The notes: generated from the letters alone by a model not told the origin. A DNA stretch of 64,000 bases from Sphingomonas koreensis (GCA_006438735.1 RCZF01000003.1:356596-420595), one strand, 5' to 3'; positions 1 to 8,170 are shown, counted from the stretch's first letter. Numbers and translations: made by a program.

Positions 1-2
1 AG

Positions 3-677
3 TGGCGCAAGACGTGGGCGAACTTCGTCATCCGCACCAACCGAAAACTGCTTCCCGCGATTGCACAGCAGTTCCAACATTTCTCGACGGTCCTCACGCA
101 GGAGGCATATATCGGCAAGGACGCCCAGCAGCTCGGGCTGGTGGAGGATGCCGCCACCGAGCGCGCGATCGAATTCGTGCACAACGCGCTGGAGGGAAAT
201 CCTGGCGTCGGAGGGATGGCGCGGAAAGCTGTCGACAAGCTCGATGACCTTAAGGTGAAGGTGCGGGGAATCGGTGAGCGGGAACAGCGAGAAGAGATCC
301 GCGACTGGCTCGCCGAGCGAGACATCAAGGTATGGCCGGCCCAGCACGGAAAATGTTTCATCGGGTTGCTGCCGGGAGAAAGCCGCTGCCATGCCGCGGG
401 CAAGACGCTGGACTGGTCAAACCAAGCACCAAACTTCCTGACGCGCAACGCCAGGCTCTGCTCCGGGTGCGCTTGCTTCGGCGTGGATGGCGAGGACATC
501 CCGTTCTGGGCGGACCGCTACCTACGCAACAAGCGGATCTGGGACCAGGCCGTCGAGCAGCATCTGGAACTCCACTACACCGTCGCACGCGACCACTACC
601 GTGCAGCTGAGACGATCCTTCGATCGCTCGACGTCGACATCGATCAACTCAAGGAGGACTATGCCGATGCCCATTAA
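3..677 (+). CDS. C-terminal part of a Tn554-type tyrosine recombinase (runs off the left edge)
   Basis: The reading frame is open from the first bases of the window to the TAA at 675-677, so only the last 224 residues are seen and the start lies outside. The stretch at about residues 28-40 (TVLTQEAYIGKDAQQ) has the look of the catalytic-Tyr segment of a phage-integrase-type recombinase, and the tail carries spaced cysteines (KCFIG, SRCHAAG, LCSGCACF) as in the Cys-rich C-terminus of Tn554 TnpB-like recombinases. The following gene overlaps it by 17 bp, matching the tnpA-tnpB-tnpC order of Tn554-like elements. The family call rests on motif layout and context only; the core catalytic Arg/His residues are outside the window. 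Confidence 0.6.
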   Translation, partial: WRKTWANFVIRTNRKLLPAIAQQFQHFSTVLTQEAYIGKDAQQLGLVEDAATERAIEFVHNALEGNPGVGGMARKAVDKLDDLKVKVRGIGEREQREEIRDWLAERDIKVWPAQHGKCFIGLLPGESRCHAAGKTLDWSNQAPNFLTRNARLCSGCACFGVDGEDIPFWADRYLRNKRIWDQAVEQHLELHYTVARDHYRAAETILRSLDVDIDQLKEDYADAH

Positions 678-1188
678 GACTGCGCCCGAGCCGGAAGAGC
701 GCGCAAAGATCGAAGCAGCTCTGAAACGGCTTCGCGCCAACACGCCCGAGGTCGCCGCTCACAAGACGCGCGCAAGGCGCGGCTCGCTGCAGACGAACCT
801 CCACACGCTCGCCAACGAGAGCGGCGTAAGGCGCCACCGAATCGAGAAGCTGTATCCCGACTTGGCCGCTGCGGCGGCTGCCGACCGCGGCGAGCCAAGT
901 TCCTCCGTCCCGCTCCGCGACCAGCGTGACGCAGCACGCCGCGACAAGAAGGAGGCCGAGCGGCAGCTCGAACAGTCCCAGACATACAACTATCGCCTCA
1001 TGGAGCTCGTCTCGAAGCTCCGGGCCGAAAAGCAACTGTTGAACGAACGGGTCGCGGAACTGGAGGCAGGACTGGGCAGGTCCGACATCGCCAGTGAGTT
1101 CTTCCTCGGCACGGACACCGTGGTCGGCATCCCGCCCATGCCCGCACGCCCGAGGAAGCGCGCCGGGAGAAGCGGAACACGAATCTAA
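661..1188 (+). CDS. TnpC-like coiled-coil accessory protein of a Tn554-type element
   Basis: A 175-residue protein. The start at 661 has AAGGAGG a few bases upstream (about 651-657); the in-frame ATG at 667 is an alternative with better spacing. It overlaps the recombinase stop by 17 bp, so the two are probably translationally coupled. The N-terminal half is rich in Arg/Lys and resembles a small helical DNA-binding module (about residues 35-65). Residues about 85-140 (RDQRDAARRDKKEAERQLEQ onward, then LVSKLRAEKQLLNERVAELEAGL) form a strong heptad-like coiled coil. The C-terminal tail is basic. Small coiled-coil third proteins of this kind accompany recombinase pairs in Tn554-like elements. 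It converges with the leftward cassette, overlapping its last codon by 4 bp. Confidence 0.55.
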   Translation: MPMPIKTAPEPEERAKIEAALKRLRANTPEVAAHKTRARRGSLQTNLHTLANESGVRRHRIEKLYPDLAAAAAADRGEPSSSVPLRDQRDAARRDKKEAERQLEQSQTYNYRLMELVSKLRAEKQLLNERVAELEAGLGRSDIASEFFLGTDTVVGIPPMPARPRKRAGRSGTRI

Positions 1189-1967
1189 ACAGGCTTCTCG
1201 TCCCACGCCGAAGGCGTTGGCCAATGCCTCCATCCTAGCGTCTCGATGTGACGGAGAACGTCACGATCGACGCACCCGCCGAGTCGACGGATGAGCCTCA
1301 AGTCCCCACCCGGCGAGCCGCCGGCCAAGCGCACCACGGCACGCGCCGTGGCGGAGTCCGCATACCAGCGTCGGCCGGTGCCCAGGTTGACCCAGGAGCC
1401 GGCGACTAGGGTGACCTCGAGCGCGACCGCAAAGGTCGGCCGCGCCGACAGGTCCAGGCCGGAGGCGACAATATCCCTTCCCAGATCACATCCCACAAAG
1501 GGCCCCACGGTGCACTCGAGGGCAGGCTCTTCGATAAACCGGCAACCCTCTGGGCTTAGTTCGACGCGCCCGCGAATCTGGACGTTTTCGAGCTCGCCCG
1601 TGCGTCGCATCCACACACACCGATCGACCCGGCGCTCCTGCACTAGCGCCCGGACGTCGGTTTGACAGCCGTCGCTGGTGATGCACTGCCGGATGGTGTC
1701 GGGATAGCCGGCCATCGAGACGATCTCCGAGCAACCGTGTCGGGCTATGTCGAATTCACTGGCGTTGGACGCTTGCAGATGGGGCCAGCGATGGGTCAAC
1801 TCCGCGAGCGCGCGGCGGACGTTGCCCTGGGCCCCTGCGATATAAGTCGCTGCAGGCGAACACCCAGCTGCAGCGGCGACGTCTGCGCAGTGGGAGAGCG
1901 ACGCAAGTGCGTTGGCAAGGGCATCTCCAGTTCCAGGAGTGACCTTCGGAAGGGCGGCCCGGATCAA
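1185..1967 (-). CDS. unknown protein, last gene of the antitoxin-like cassette
   Basis: About 260 residues; no family recognised. I chose TTG at 1967-1965 because it overlaps the stop of the upstream reading frame (TTGA) and has ACGGAG just upstream, but the frame is open further up and the start is uncertain. The body is protein-like: a Cys-containing N-terminal half (SLSHCADVAAAAGCSP, GCSEIV, QCITSDGCQTD, DRCVW) and a C-terminal part with alternating hydrophobic residues suggesting beta strands (ALECTVGPFVGCDLG, FAVALEVTLVAGSW). No signal peptide or membrane segment. It is the terminal gene of a leftward operon with three MbcA/ParS-like genes, so a role with them is inferred only from position. 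A 37-codon frame (1964-2077) that starts at a GTGA overlap may be a separate small gene or its displaced N-terminus. Confidence 0.45.
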   Translation of the reverse strand: MIRAALPKVTPGTGDALANALASLSHCADVAAAAGCSPAATYIAGAQGNVRRALAELTHRWPHLQASNASEFDIARHGCSEIVSMAGYPDTIRQCITSDGCQTDVRALVQERRVDRCVWMRRTGELENVQIRGRVELSPEGCRFIEEPALECTVGPFVGCDLGRDIVASGLDLSARPTFAVALEVTLVAGSWVNLGTGRRWYADSATARAVVRLAGGSPGGDLRLIRRLGGCVDRDVLRHIETLGWRHWPTPSAWDEKPV

Positions 1968-2073
1968 GCGCAGTCTCCGTGCGGCGCCGCGAAGCGCAAA
2001 CCCAAGGTCAGGTGCTCGGGGGCACCGCGACTGACAGCCCGGTCGACCGGCGCGCGTGCCGCGCCGGCCGTGG

Positions 2074-2416
2074 TCACGACAACTCCCCGAGGGAGGCGAT
2101 GAATTTGCGCGTACATTCCTCGGATACGCCCATGACACCCAGCGGGGTGGGACTGCCAAGTGAACGCTTTGCGCCGGCTGAGCCAGTCGCGGACACGAGG
2201 CTTGTCGTCGACCGCTTCGGCGAGATCGGTGATCAGGCGCATGCGGTGCTCGACCTCCGCGATGCGGTAGCTCTCGACGAGCTCGACGCCATCAAGCGTC
2301 TCCACGAGGAGCGTCGAGCGCTCGTCAGGAGCGAGCGCCCAGCGGATCACAACCGCCTCCCAGTGCGGCAGGATGGAAGCGGGCGTGGCAGTTCCCGCCG
2401 GGAAGTCCGTACTCAT
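2074..2416 (-). pseudogene. MbcA/ParS/Xre antitoxin-like gene with an apparent frameshift
   Basis: The ATG at 2416-2414 overlaps the upstream stop (ATGA). The first ~80 residues (through EHRMRLITDLAEAVDD and VRDWL) match the paralogue at 3107-3463 (ERRMRLLVELAPIL, VRTWL). After WL the zero frame loses the resemblance, but the +1 frame continues as a clean match (SLGSPTPLGVMGVSEE ... FIASLGELS, compare LGGRTPIETMAQSPEW ... LVTSLGVAS) and ends at TGA 2076-2074, exactly where a GTGA overlap begins the next frame. So one base appears gained or lost at about 2165-2182. This is either a real inactivating mutation or an assembly error; translation of the zero frame instead runs to 1964. The MbcA/ParS toxin-binding-domain resemblance is by the R-x-W-L ... 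G-x-x-T-P-x-E pattern. Confidence 0.55.
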
Positions 2417-2979
2417 CGGACCGCGTCTCCGTCTCCTGAACCAAGCCACGGCGCGGTGAACTTGATCAGCGGAACGCGGAATGTGATGACAGGCAGCGCA
2501 TCGGTTAGGTCGGGCTGGACGCGCCGGACAGTGTACCCGCGATTATTCAGGACCGGGTGGTCGATGATCTGGTCGAGCGGCCGCCCGGGCATGGCGTCGA
2601 GGAGTGTCTCCGGCAACCCATGAGGCAGCTTAAGCAACGCGGTTGAGTTGAACGCACTGAGCAGGGCCGGCCCGAGCGCGGCGGTGAAGCCGAGCACCGC
2701 CCCCACGGGCCTGATGGCGAACCTCCCGCGCGGGTGGTCAGCCTCCCGGATCACGACGCCGGGCTGGGCGAACGTCCGCCGGAACCGCGCGACCTCGGTC
2801 CGGCCCACGGTGCCGAGCCACGCCTTGCGCTGCTGTGCGCGGCGGACCAGCGCGGGCGGGAAGTCGTTCAGCGGCCGCCACGGCCAATCCTGGGGTGGAA
2901 GGATGCGCCCGACCGCGTCGGCCAGCGATACCTGCTCCATCGCGGCGATCGCCGGGAGCAGGGTCGAGACGCGGACCAC
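2413..2979 (-). CDS. unknown protein between antitoxin-like genes
   Basis: 188 residues from a GTG at 2979, no recognised family. The same frame stays protein-like upstream to about 3108 (a segment reading GIADFLVRTETERLRLFRLH), but no ATG, GTG or TTG occurs there. The upstream gene ends in a GTGA overlap at 3110-3107 whose GTG is one frame off, so the true start may be 3110 with a one-base frameshift near 3080. The protein has an Ala/Leu-rich segment (AVLGFTAALGPALLSAFNSTALL) that could be a buried helix, and a conserved-looking DQIIDHPVLNNRGYTVRRV. It overlaps the next gene by 4 bp, so it is part of the same operon; function unknown. Confidence 0.5.
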   Translation of the reverse strand: MVRVSTLLPAIAAMEQVSLADAVGRILPPQDWPWRPLNDFPPALVRRAQQRKAWLGTVGRTEVARFRRTFAQPGVVIREADHPRGRFAIRPVGAVLGFTAALGPALLSAFNSTALLKLPHGLPETLLDAMPGRPLDQIIDHPVLNNRGYTVRRVQPDLTDALPVITFRVPLIKFTAPWLGSGDGDAVR

Positions 2980-3106
2980 GGTCGCTCCCAGGTGGAGGCG
3001 GAACAGCCGGAGCCGCTCGGTCTCGGTGCGAACGAGGAAGTCGGCGATGCCGATAGCGACCGCGGGGGCGACACCGGCGGCAAGGTCCGGGCGATGGAAT
3101 GCACCC

Positions 3107-3463
3107 TCACGACGCGACCCCGAGCGAAGTCACGAGCCACTGGATCCACTCTGGCGATTGCGCCATCGTCTCGATCGGAGTGCGGCCGCCGAGGTTCGCG
3201 TTCGCCGACCGCAGCCAAGTCCGCACCCTTTCCTCGGTGCAGAGAACGCTCGCGAGGATCGGCGCCAGCTCCACTAGCAGGCGCATCCGGCGCTCTGCGC
3301 GCGGCAGGCGGTAGGCCCCGGCCTCGTCCACCGGACCGTCTACGCCGGTGTCGAGCAGCAGCGACAACTCGTCGCCGCGCAGGTCCCAGTGCAGCACCAC
3401 ACCGTCCCAGAGCGCGAGCACCTCTCGGAGAGGCCGGTCTCCGCCGCCCGCGCCCCGGCTCAC
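3107..3463 (-). CDS. MbcA/ParS/Xre antitoxin-like protein
   Basis: 118 residues starting at GTG 3463-3461, which overlaps the TGA of the preceding gene (GTGA). The C-terminal half has the pattern of the antitoxin Xre/MbcA/ParS toxin-binding domain: ERRMRLLVELAPILASVL, then VRTWLRSANANLGGRTPIETMAQSPEWIQWLV. Family members normally pair with RES-type toxins (NAD-consuming) encoded next door; no RES gene is visible here. Two relatives lie on either side in the same operon, so this is an array of paralogues and not a simple two-gene module. The N-terminal part (LREVLALWDGVVLHWDL) takes the place of the HTH of classical Xre antitoxins and does not look like an HTH. Confidence 0.55.
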   Translation of the reverse strand: MSRGAGGGDRPLREVLALWDGVVLHWDLRGDELSLLLDTGVDGPVDEAGAYRLPRAERRMRLLVELAPILASVLCTEERVRTWLRSANANLGGRTPIETMAQSPEWIQWLVTSLGVAS

Positions 3464-3792
3464 GAGAACGCCCCCGACACGATTAAGCGGCGGATGTGCC
3501 GCAGGTGGCCGAGGTCGGCCATCGCCTCGATCGGCGACAGGAAAAACATGTCCTGTCGCGGGTCGCGCAACCACTCCGAGAGGCGCCGACCGTGGAGGCC
3601 GATCCCGTGCCCGACGTCGATCAGCAGGCGCATGCGCCGCTCGGTGTCGGCGGGAGGATTGTCCCACCCCTCCCCGCCCTCGGGCAGGAGCAGCCCGATC
3701 TCCACGGGGGCGAGCTCCCAGCGATCTGCCAGCGCGCGCCATGCGGCGCGCATCGAGCGCAGCTCGAGCGCGCCCAGTTCATCCATTGTCAT
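3460..3792 (-). CDS. MbcA/ParS/Xre antitoxin-like protein, first gene of the cassette
   Basis: 110 residues. ATG 3792 is chosen because GAGG stands about 8 bases upstream; ATG 3786 (MDELG) is an alternative. The sequence has the same plan as the next gene: RSMRAAWRALADRWELAPVEIGLLL, then ERRMRLLIDVGHGIG and LSEWLRDPRQDMFFLSPIEAMADLGHLRHIRRLI, the last being the R-x-W-L ... P-I-E-A-M pattern of the toxin-binding domain. It is the promoter-proximal gene of the leftward operon and is divergent from the XRE regulator at 4024, which is a natural candidate to control it. Confidence 0.55.
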   Translation of the reverse strand: MTMDELGALELRSMRAAWRALADRWELAPVEIGLLLPEGGEGWDNPPADTERRMRLLIDVGHGIGLHGRRLSEWLRDPRQDMFFLSPIEAMADLGHLRHIRRLIVSGAFS

Positions 3793-3924
3793 CTCACGTT
3801 CCTCTCGTCGTTCCTGGTGGTCCACGCGCCTGGCGCAGACGTCTTCTCGGCTGGCGGCAGTAGGGCGACGGGAAGGTCTTCACGTTCGTCATTCCGGGGA
3901 GCATGATGAGATCCTGAAGGGCAT

Positions 3925-3947
3925 GGGACTTAAACACCGGGGACTTA
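3925..3947. promoter_or_regulatory. direct octamer repeat in the divergent promoter region
   Basis: The octamer GGGACTTA occurs at 3925-3932 and again at 3940-3947, 15 bp apart, in the 231-bp gap between the leftward cassette and the rightward XRE gene. The spacing is about one and a half helical turns. A tandem site here could be the operator for the XRE regulator. This is inference; no -35/-10 elements were assigned. Confidence 0.25.
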
Positions 3948-4023
3948 TAAGCCTCATTCTCAGATCGTGTCAAGCGCGTTCGAAGCACTTGGGCGCGGAC
4001 CCGCGAAATGTTATCGCGGCAGG

Positions 4024-4278
4024 ATGGCGAGCAAGTTCCTCTCCGCGCTCGGCGCGCGCATCCGCGAGCTGAGGAAGGCCGATGGCCGCAGCCAGGAGGC
4101 TTTCGCGCAGGCGGTGGGGCTCGACCGCGCGTTCTATGGGCGGGTCGAGCGTGGTGGCCAGAACATCGCGATGGTCACGGCCGCCCGGATCGCCGCCACG
4201 CTGGATGTGCCGATGTCCGATCTGGTGACGGGGCTGCCGCCCTACGATGCGTCAACGGACGAGATCGGAGCTGAGTAG
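4024..4278 (+). CDS. XRE-family helix-turn-helix regulator
   Basis: 84 residues. The frame is open upstream to 3967, but the protein body begins at ATG 4024 with a weak GGCAGG upstream. The sequence is a single HTH_3 (Cro/CI-type) domain: LGARIRELRKADGRSQEAFAQAVG, recognition helix around DRAFYGRVERGGQNI, then MVTAARIAATLDVPMSDLV. It has no C-terminal toxin-binding domain. It sits divergently in front of the antitoxin-like cassette, so autoregulation and control of that operon are likely but inferred. Confidence 0.85.
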   Translation: MASKFLSALGARIRELRKADGRSQEAFAQAVGLDRAFYGRVERGGQNIAMVTAARIAATLDVPMSDLVTGLPPYDASTDEIGAE

Positions 4279-4340
4279 TTTCGATCGCGGATCAGCAGAC
4301 CTTCTTCCTTATTCCCCTCCTCACCCTAGATAACGCTGGA

Positions 4341-4801
4341 CGAAGGCTGTGGGGAGGAACGCCTGCCTGCGCCGCGACGGGACCCGCGACCTCGTCGCCG
4401 CGGCATAAGCCAAGGGCGTCCGAATGCGTCGTCGCACAGAGTACCGCGTGGATCTACGCGCCCGGCCCGCTCCCGAACCGCGAGACCGATCCGATCAATG
4501 TCTCGGTCGAGGGAGATAGGCTCACGATAGTCGAGGGATGATCGCACTCGAGGAGGCCGGCGTCGGCTCGACTTACTTGGAGGGCATCGTGATGCAATAC
4601 GGTTGGCTGTCCGGCGGGAGCTCGGGAACCGACAAACCGCACGGCGACTGCCCGGTACACGTCGACGCCGCTGCGGACGCCGCCCTACTCGCCCTCATCG
4701 ACGGCATCCCGGGATCTACAACATCACCAAAGACGATGCGCTGATGTCCAGCGATAAGCCAATCCGGGAGCTGGGGTTGAACAGCTGTTCCGGAGCGACT
4801 G
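4341..4801 (+). pseudogene. decayed NAD(P)-dependent epimerase/dehydratase gene
   Basis: Three overlapping frames together spell the C-terminal two thirds of an NAD-dependent epimerase-like protein. One fragment reads DGTRDLVAAA and is broken by a TAA; a second frame reads VVAQSTAWIYAPGPLPNRET and ends at TGA 4541; ATG 4538 opens a third frame with GSTYLEGIVMQYGWLSGG and HVDAAADAALLALIDGIPG; a further shift near 4715 gives GIYNITKDDALMSSDKPIRE. The order and motifs (catalytic-region W-x-Y-A-P-G-P, the HVDDAA-type segment, G-I-Y-N-I) match this Rossmann family. At least two frameshifts and one stop make it a pseudogene. Confidence 0.6.
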
Positions 4802-4845
4802 AGCATAAGACGATAACCCACCCGAAGGTTGGCCGGTTTGACGTA

Positions 4846-5052
4846 TCAGCCGAAATAGGCCCCATCGACCTCAACAACGTCACCTAGACGCTGTGCCGCA
4901 TCCTCATGCGCCATTGCCTCGCGTAGTTTGTGAGACAGCAGGAATGCCGTCTTATACTGGCTATCCCGATCGCGACTCAATTGGAGCGCGGCAACACCCT
5001 TCGCGCCGTTCACGGAAACGACGATCGCGGCGAGCAGATCGGTGAATGACAT
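4846..5052 (-). pseudogene. IS1595-family transposase fragment
   Basis: A 68-residue frame reading DLLAAIVVSVNGAKGVAALQ, YKTAFLLSHKLREAM and GDVVEVDGAYFG, then a stop. These are the segments just before and at the first catalytic Asp (VEVDGAYFG) of ISXO2/IS1595-type transposases. Both the N-terminal zinc-ribbon part and everything after the first Asp are missing, so this is a relic of about one fifth to one quarter of the gene. It abuts the decayed epimerase remnant. Confidence 0.65.
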
Positions 5053-5265
5053 TTTGCGCCGGGCGAAGATGGTGCCGCTAGTGACCGAAAAATGATGCTT
5101 GCAGGACCGCCCCCGCGATTGCGGACACCTGCGCGATGAAGACGAGCGCGCTGTTCGAAGCCACGATTCTTGCCGAAATTTGCTCGTCGCTCCGTCGGCA
5201 GCGACCTTACAGGGCTAAGCCTGACAGCCCATCGTCGTTCTACTAGCAGCCGCGTCCAAGGTGGG

Positions 5266-6153
5266 CTAAAACGAATACGTCAGGAAGCTGCCTAGGATGG
5301 CCTGCTGCTTCGAACCCCGCACACGTATCCGAGGTGATCGACCCGCCTGGCCCGCGAGCTCGGCGGCTCCCGCGACTAAGGTAAACGCCCACCGCCGAGC
5401 GAAGGGGTAGGTAATAGATCCATCGATTCCAACGCGCTCAAGGCCGCCGGCGGGTCGATAGGGCGTCAGGCCAGAAGCGGCCGCCTGCCCGGCATCTACG
5501 CCATAGTAGGATTGGAAGTATCTTGCTGAGGCGAATGTGACCTTGGGACCGACACGGGCAATTACCCGGCGCGCTCCGAGGCGAAACGCCTTTGTGGCGA
5601 ATGCCGACAGTTCCGCGACGCCACCCTTGTGCCCGGTGCCCAGATCCCATCCGGCATACCCCCTGACGCCGAATCCTGACCGGGCCCAGATGAACGTGGT
5701 TCCTGCCTCAACCGCACCCGAGACGTCGTCCAATCCTCGAAGGTCGCGCCGAGCGTCGCGCTCGTATTGTCCGAAGCGGTATCGCAATGTTGGACCTGCA
5801 CGAAAGCTCCCCGTTCGAAGCAGTGCGACATTCAGTCCGTCCGAGACACTCGCTGTCGCGAGGCGTTTGTAGCTGACCTCGACGGAGGGAAGCGGTGTGA
5901 TGCGATACGTCTTGGCGCCCGCGAAATCAGGGACTAGCAAAGCTCCCGCCCCAATGCGGATCGTCCATTTTGAGCTATCGCTTGCTGTGTCAGGTGGCGT
6001 TCCGCCTGAGGGCTGTGCGCTATTCGAGCGCCGAGGCGAAGACTTATCTCCGCTTGTCGCGACGACCTGGATGTCAGCAGGCTGGATTGGGGTCAGGTCG
6101 GTGAACACATAAATTCCTATCAGCGCCCCAATCCAACTACTAGATTGCGTCAA
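5266..6153 (-). CDS. MipA/OmpV family outer-membrane protein
   Basis: 295 residues with the ATG overlapping the kinase stop (ATGA at 6153-6150), so it is the third gene of a response regulator - kinase - porin operon. The N-terminus has a hydrophobic segment but no clean signal peptide; the first ~65 residues are Ser/Pro-rich. The rest is a MipA/OmpV beta-barrel: IRIGAGALLVPDFAGAKTYR, then PLPSVEVSY, VALLRTGSFRAGPTLRYRFG, RGYAGWDLGTGHKGG, SARYFQSYYGVDA, and a terminal aromatic (ILGSFLTYSF). Family members sit in the outer membrane; in several bacteria they are under two-component control. The stimulus is unknown. Confidence 0.85.
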   Translation of the reverse strand: MTQSSSWIGALIGIYVFTDLTPIQPADIQVVATSGDKSSPRRSNSAQPSGGTPPDTASDSSKWTIRIGAGALLVPDFAGAKTYRITPLPSVEVSYKRLATASVSDGLNVALLRTGSFRAGPTLRYRFGQYERDARRDLRGLDDVSGAVEAGTTFIWARSGFGVRGYAGWDLGTGHKGGVAELSAFATKAFRLGARRVIARVGPKVTFASARYFQSYYGVDAGQAAASGLTPYRPAGGLERVGIDGSITYPFARRWAFTLVAGAAELAGQAGRSPRIRVRGSKQQAILGSFLTYSF

Positions 6154-7496
6154 CCTGACGAGGAGCCAATTTGCGATGGGAAGCGCAGAGTGAGCCGTGT
6201 TCCTGAGCCGGCATCCCCCTCGATCATTGCCGAGCCACCGTGGATTTCTGTAACGCGTCGCACTGCGGCTAGACCGAGACCGAAGCCGCTCCCGTCGTCA
6301 TGCTTGCGCCAGAACGGCTCAAAGGCATGGAGGCGGTCTTCGGCGACGAGCCCGGGACCGTGATCGATCACCGACAGTGCTCCATCGCTGTCGACTTTGA
6401 CGATCACTTCACCACCGACGGGCTCGACCTTGGTCGCATTATCGATGATGGCCATTACGGCTCCCTCCACAGAACGGCGATCTACGGTTACTAAAACTGG
6501 AGTCCCCGGGACCTCGCAGGCGATCAAGATGCCGCGAGCGAGCGCAACGGGTACGCAGTCGGCAGCTACTCGTCTTGCGAGGTCGACCAGATCCAGGGTG
6601 GTCATGCGTGTGGCGTCATGCTCCAGGCGCGCAACGGTGAGCAACTGATCAACGAGCAACCCCATCCTCCGCGCGTGGCCTAGTAGAACGTCGCGTTCAC
6701 GCCCCCCCACGCTGAGCTGTTGGAGTTGAAGCTGCATGACGGCAATCGGCGTCCTCAACTCATGAGCCGCGTTCGCGAAGAAGAGCCCCTGCTGGATTAC
6801 GCCGTCGCGGGCCTTGGCGAGCGCAGCGTCGATGGCCGCGCACAGCGGTTCGAATTCAATGGGCAGTCCGGCTATTGGCAAAAGCCGATCGGCCTTAGCG
6901 ATGTCGAGGTGCCATGCGCGCTCGGCTGCGTCCATGATCGGTCTAAGCAGCCGGGAGAGTACGAGCGGCACGACGATGAGTGCCGCGATGAGCACCGGAC
7001 CGTAGCCGGGAAGGATGGCGGGGAGGAAGGCCTGCCAGAAACTGGCGACGTCCTCCGAGCCGAACCGATTCCCGGTGGTGGCTAACACGATCGGTCCGCC
7101 CGTCGCAGCGACAGTCGTCACGAATACACGATCACCCCGGTTGGGACCTAGAGTTAGCTGCATGGCGCTTGCTGGGCTACGCATGCGCGGCGCAACGACA
7201 CGCAACAGTTCGGCCAGACGCACGTCCGATCCTTTGAGCACTCCCGTTGCGTCCGCAGCCGCGAAGCGCAGCGTCGGCCGCCGTTGGGCATAGTGACGGA
7301 GCGCGTCGGTCGGGTGGATCACGTGACCCACCGCGATGCTTTCGGAAACCAGCTGTCGGACTGTCCGATCGGCGATTAGCCCATACGATGTGAATGGCGC
7401 TAACAGAGGAAAACAGGCGAATGCAATCGCGATGCCCACCGCTTGGACCGCGATTACGGCAATGGACAGTCGAGTCGAGAGTGAGCGCAACCTCAC
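6150..7496 (-). CDS. sensor histidine kinase (OmpR-partner type)
   Basis: 448 residues. Transmembrane helix 1 at about residues 10-34, a periplasmic region of about 130 residues, and helix 2 at about 165-185 followed by a short HAMP-like linker. The H-box NAAHELRTPIAVMQ puts the phospho-His at about residue 245. The ATPase part shows an N-box-like AIIDNATKVEPVGG, the G1 segment VIDHGPGL and the G2 segment GFGLGLAAVRR. The N-box has NATK where NAIK-type sequences are usual. The start overlaps the response regulator stop by 4 bp, and the stop overlaps the MipA/OmpV start. Confidence 0.9.
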   Translation of the reverse strand: MRLRSLSTRLSIAVIAVQAVGIAIAFACFPLLAPFTSYGLIADRTVRQLVSESIAVGHVIHPTDALRHYAQRRPTLRFAAADATGVLKGSDVRLAELLRVVAPRMRSPASAMQLTLGPNRGDRVFVTTVAATGGPIVLATTGNRFGSEDVASFWQAFLPAILPGYGPVLIAALIVVPLVLSRLLRPIMDAAERAWHLDIAKADRLLPIAGLPIEFEPLCAAIDAALAKARDGVIQQGLFFANAAHELRTPIAVMQLQLQQLSVGGRERDVLLGHARRMGLLVDQLLTVARLEHDATRMTTLDLVDLARRVAADCVPVALARGILIACEVPGTPVLVTVDRRSVEGAVMAIIDNATKVEPVGGEVIVKVDSDGALSVIDHGPGLVAEDRLHAFEPFWRKHDDGSGFGLGLAAVRRVTEIHGGSAMIEGDAGSGTRLTLRFPSQIGSSSG

Positions 7497-8170
7497 AACC
7501 TGCCGTCCCTCAGGGCATAGCCGAGGCCCCGGAGCGTCTCGATCGAAGCCGTGGACCCGGCCGCACGCATCCTTGCTCGGAGACGCGATACGTGTGCGTC
7601 CAGCGTATTCGACTGGATATCATCATCGAACCCGAACATTTCATCGAGGAGGACTTCGCGCGGCACCACGCGGCCGCATCGGCGGATTAGGCTTTCTAGG
7701 AGACCCACTTCTCTTCGCTTCAGCCGAAGCACATGCTCGCCTACCAGAATATTGCGAGTGAAAATGTCGAGAACGACGTTGCCGCATCGTAAGTTGGGTT
7801 CCGAAGGGTCGCCTGCACCACGTAATGCTACCCGCACGCGCGCTCGAAGCTCTCCGACATCGAACGGCTTTCCCAGATAGTCGCAGGCCCCTGCGTCGAG
7901 ACCCTCAATTACGTGGGCAGGGCCATCGAGCGCCGACAGGACGAGCACCGCCGTTCCTGTCACAGCGGGCTTTACGTCCAAAAGGAGACTGATGCCGTCA
8001 CCATCAGGAAGTCGTCGATCGAGCACCACGACGGGATACCGTATCAGCTTAATTGCTTCGCTCGCCATCGCTAGCGTGCCGACCACGTCCACGGCCAGTC
8101 CGTCGCTGCGGAGCGCGGCCGCAATAAGTCTGGACATATCCGGTTCGTCCTCAACAAGAAGCAAGCGCAA
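7493..8170 (-). CDS. OmpR/PhoB-family response regulator
   Basis: 225 residues. The receiver domain has the acidic pair E7-D8-E9, phospho-acceptor D51 (VVLDRRLPDG), and the KP signature in YLGKPFDVGE. The C-terminal winged-helix has LKRREVGLLESLIRRCG and the wing RGLGYALRDG. First gene of the three-gene leftward operon with the kinase and the MipA/OmpV protein. The 75-bp divergent gap to the membrane protein at 8246 probably holds promoters for both directions, so that gene may belong to the same regulon. Confidence 0.9.
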   Translation of the reverse strand: MRLLLVEDEPDMSRLIAAALRSDGLAVDVVGTLAMASEAIKLIRYPVVVLDRRLPDGDGISLLLDVKPAVTGTAVLVLSALDGPAHVIEGLDAGACDYLGKPFDVGELRARVRVALRGAGDPSEPNLRCGNVVLDIFTRNILVGEHVLRLKRREVGLLESLIRRCGRVVPREVLLDEMFGFDDDIQSNTLDAHVSRLRARMRAAGSTASIETLRGLGYALRDGRL

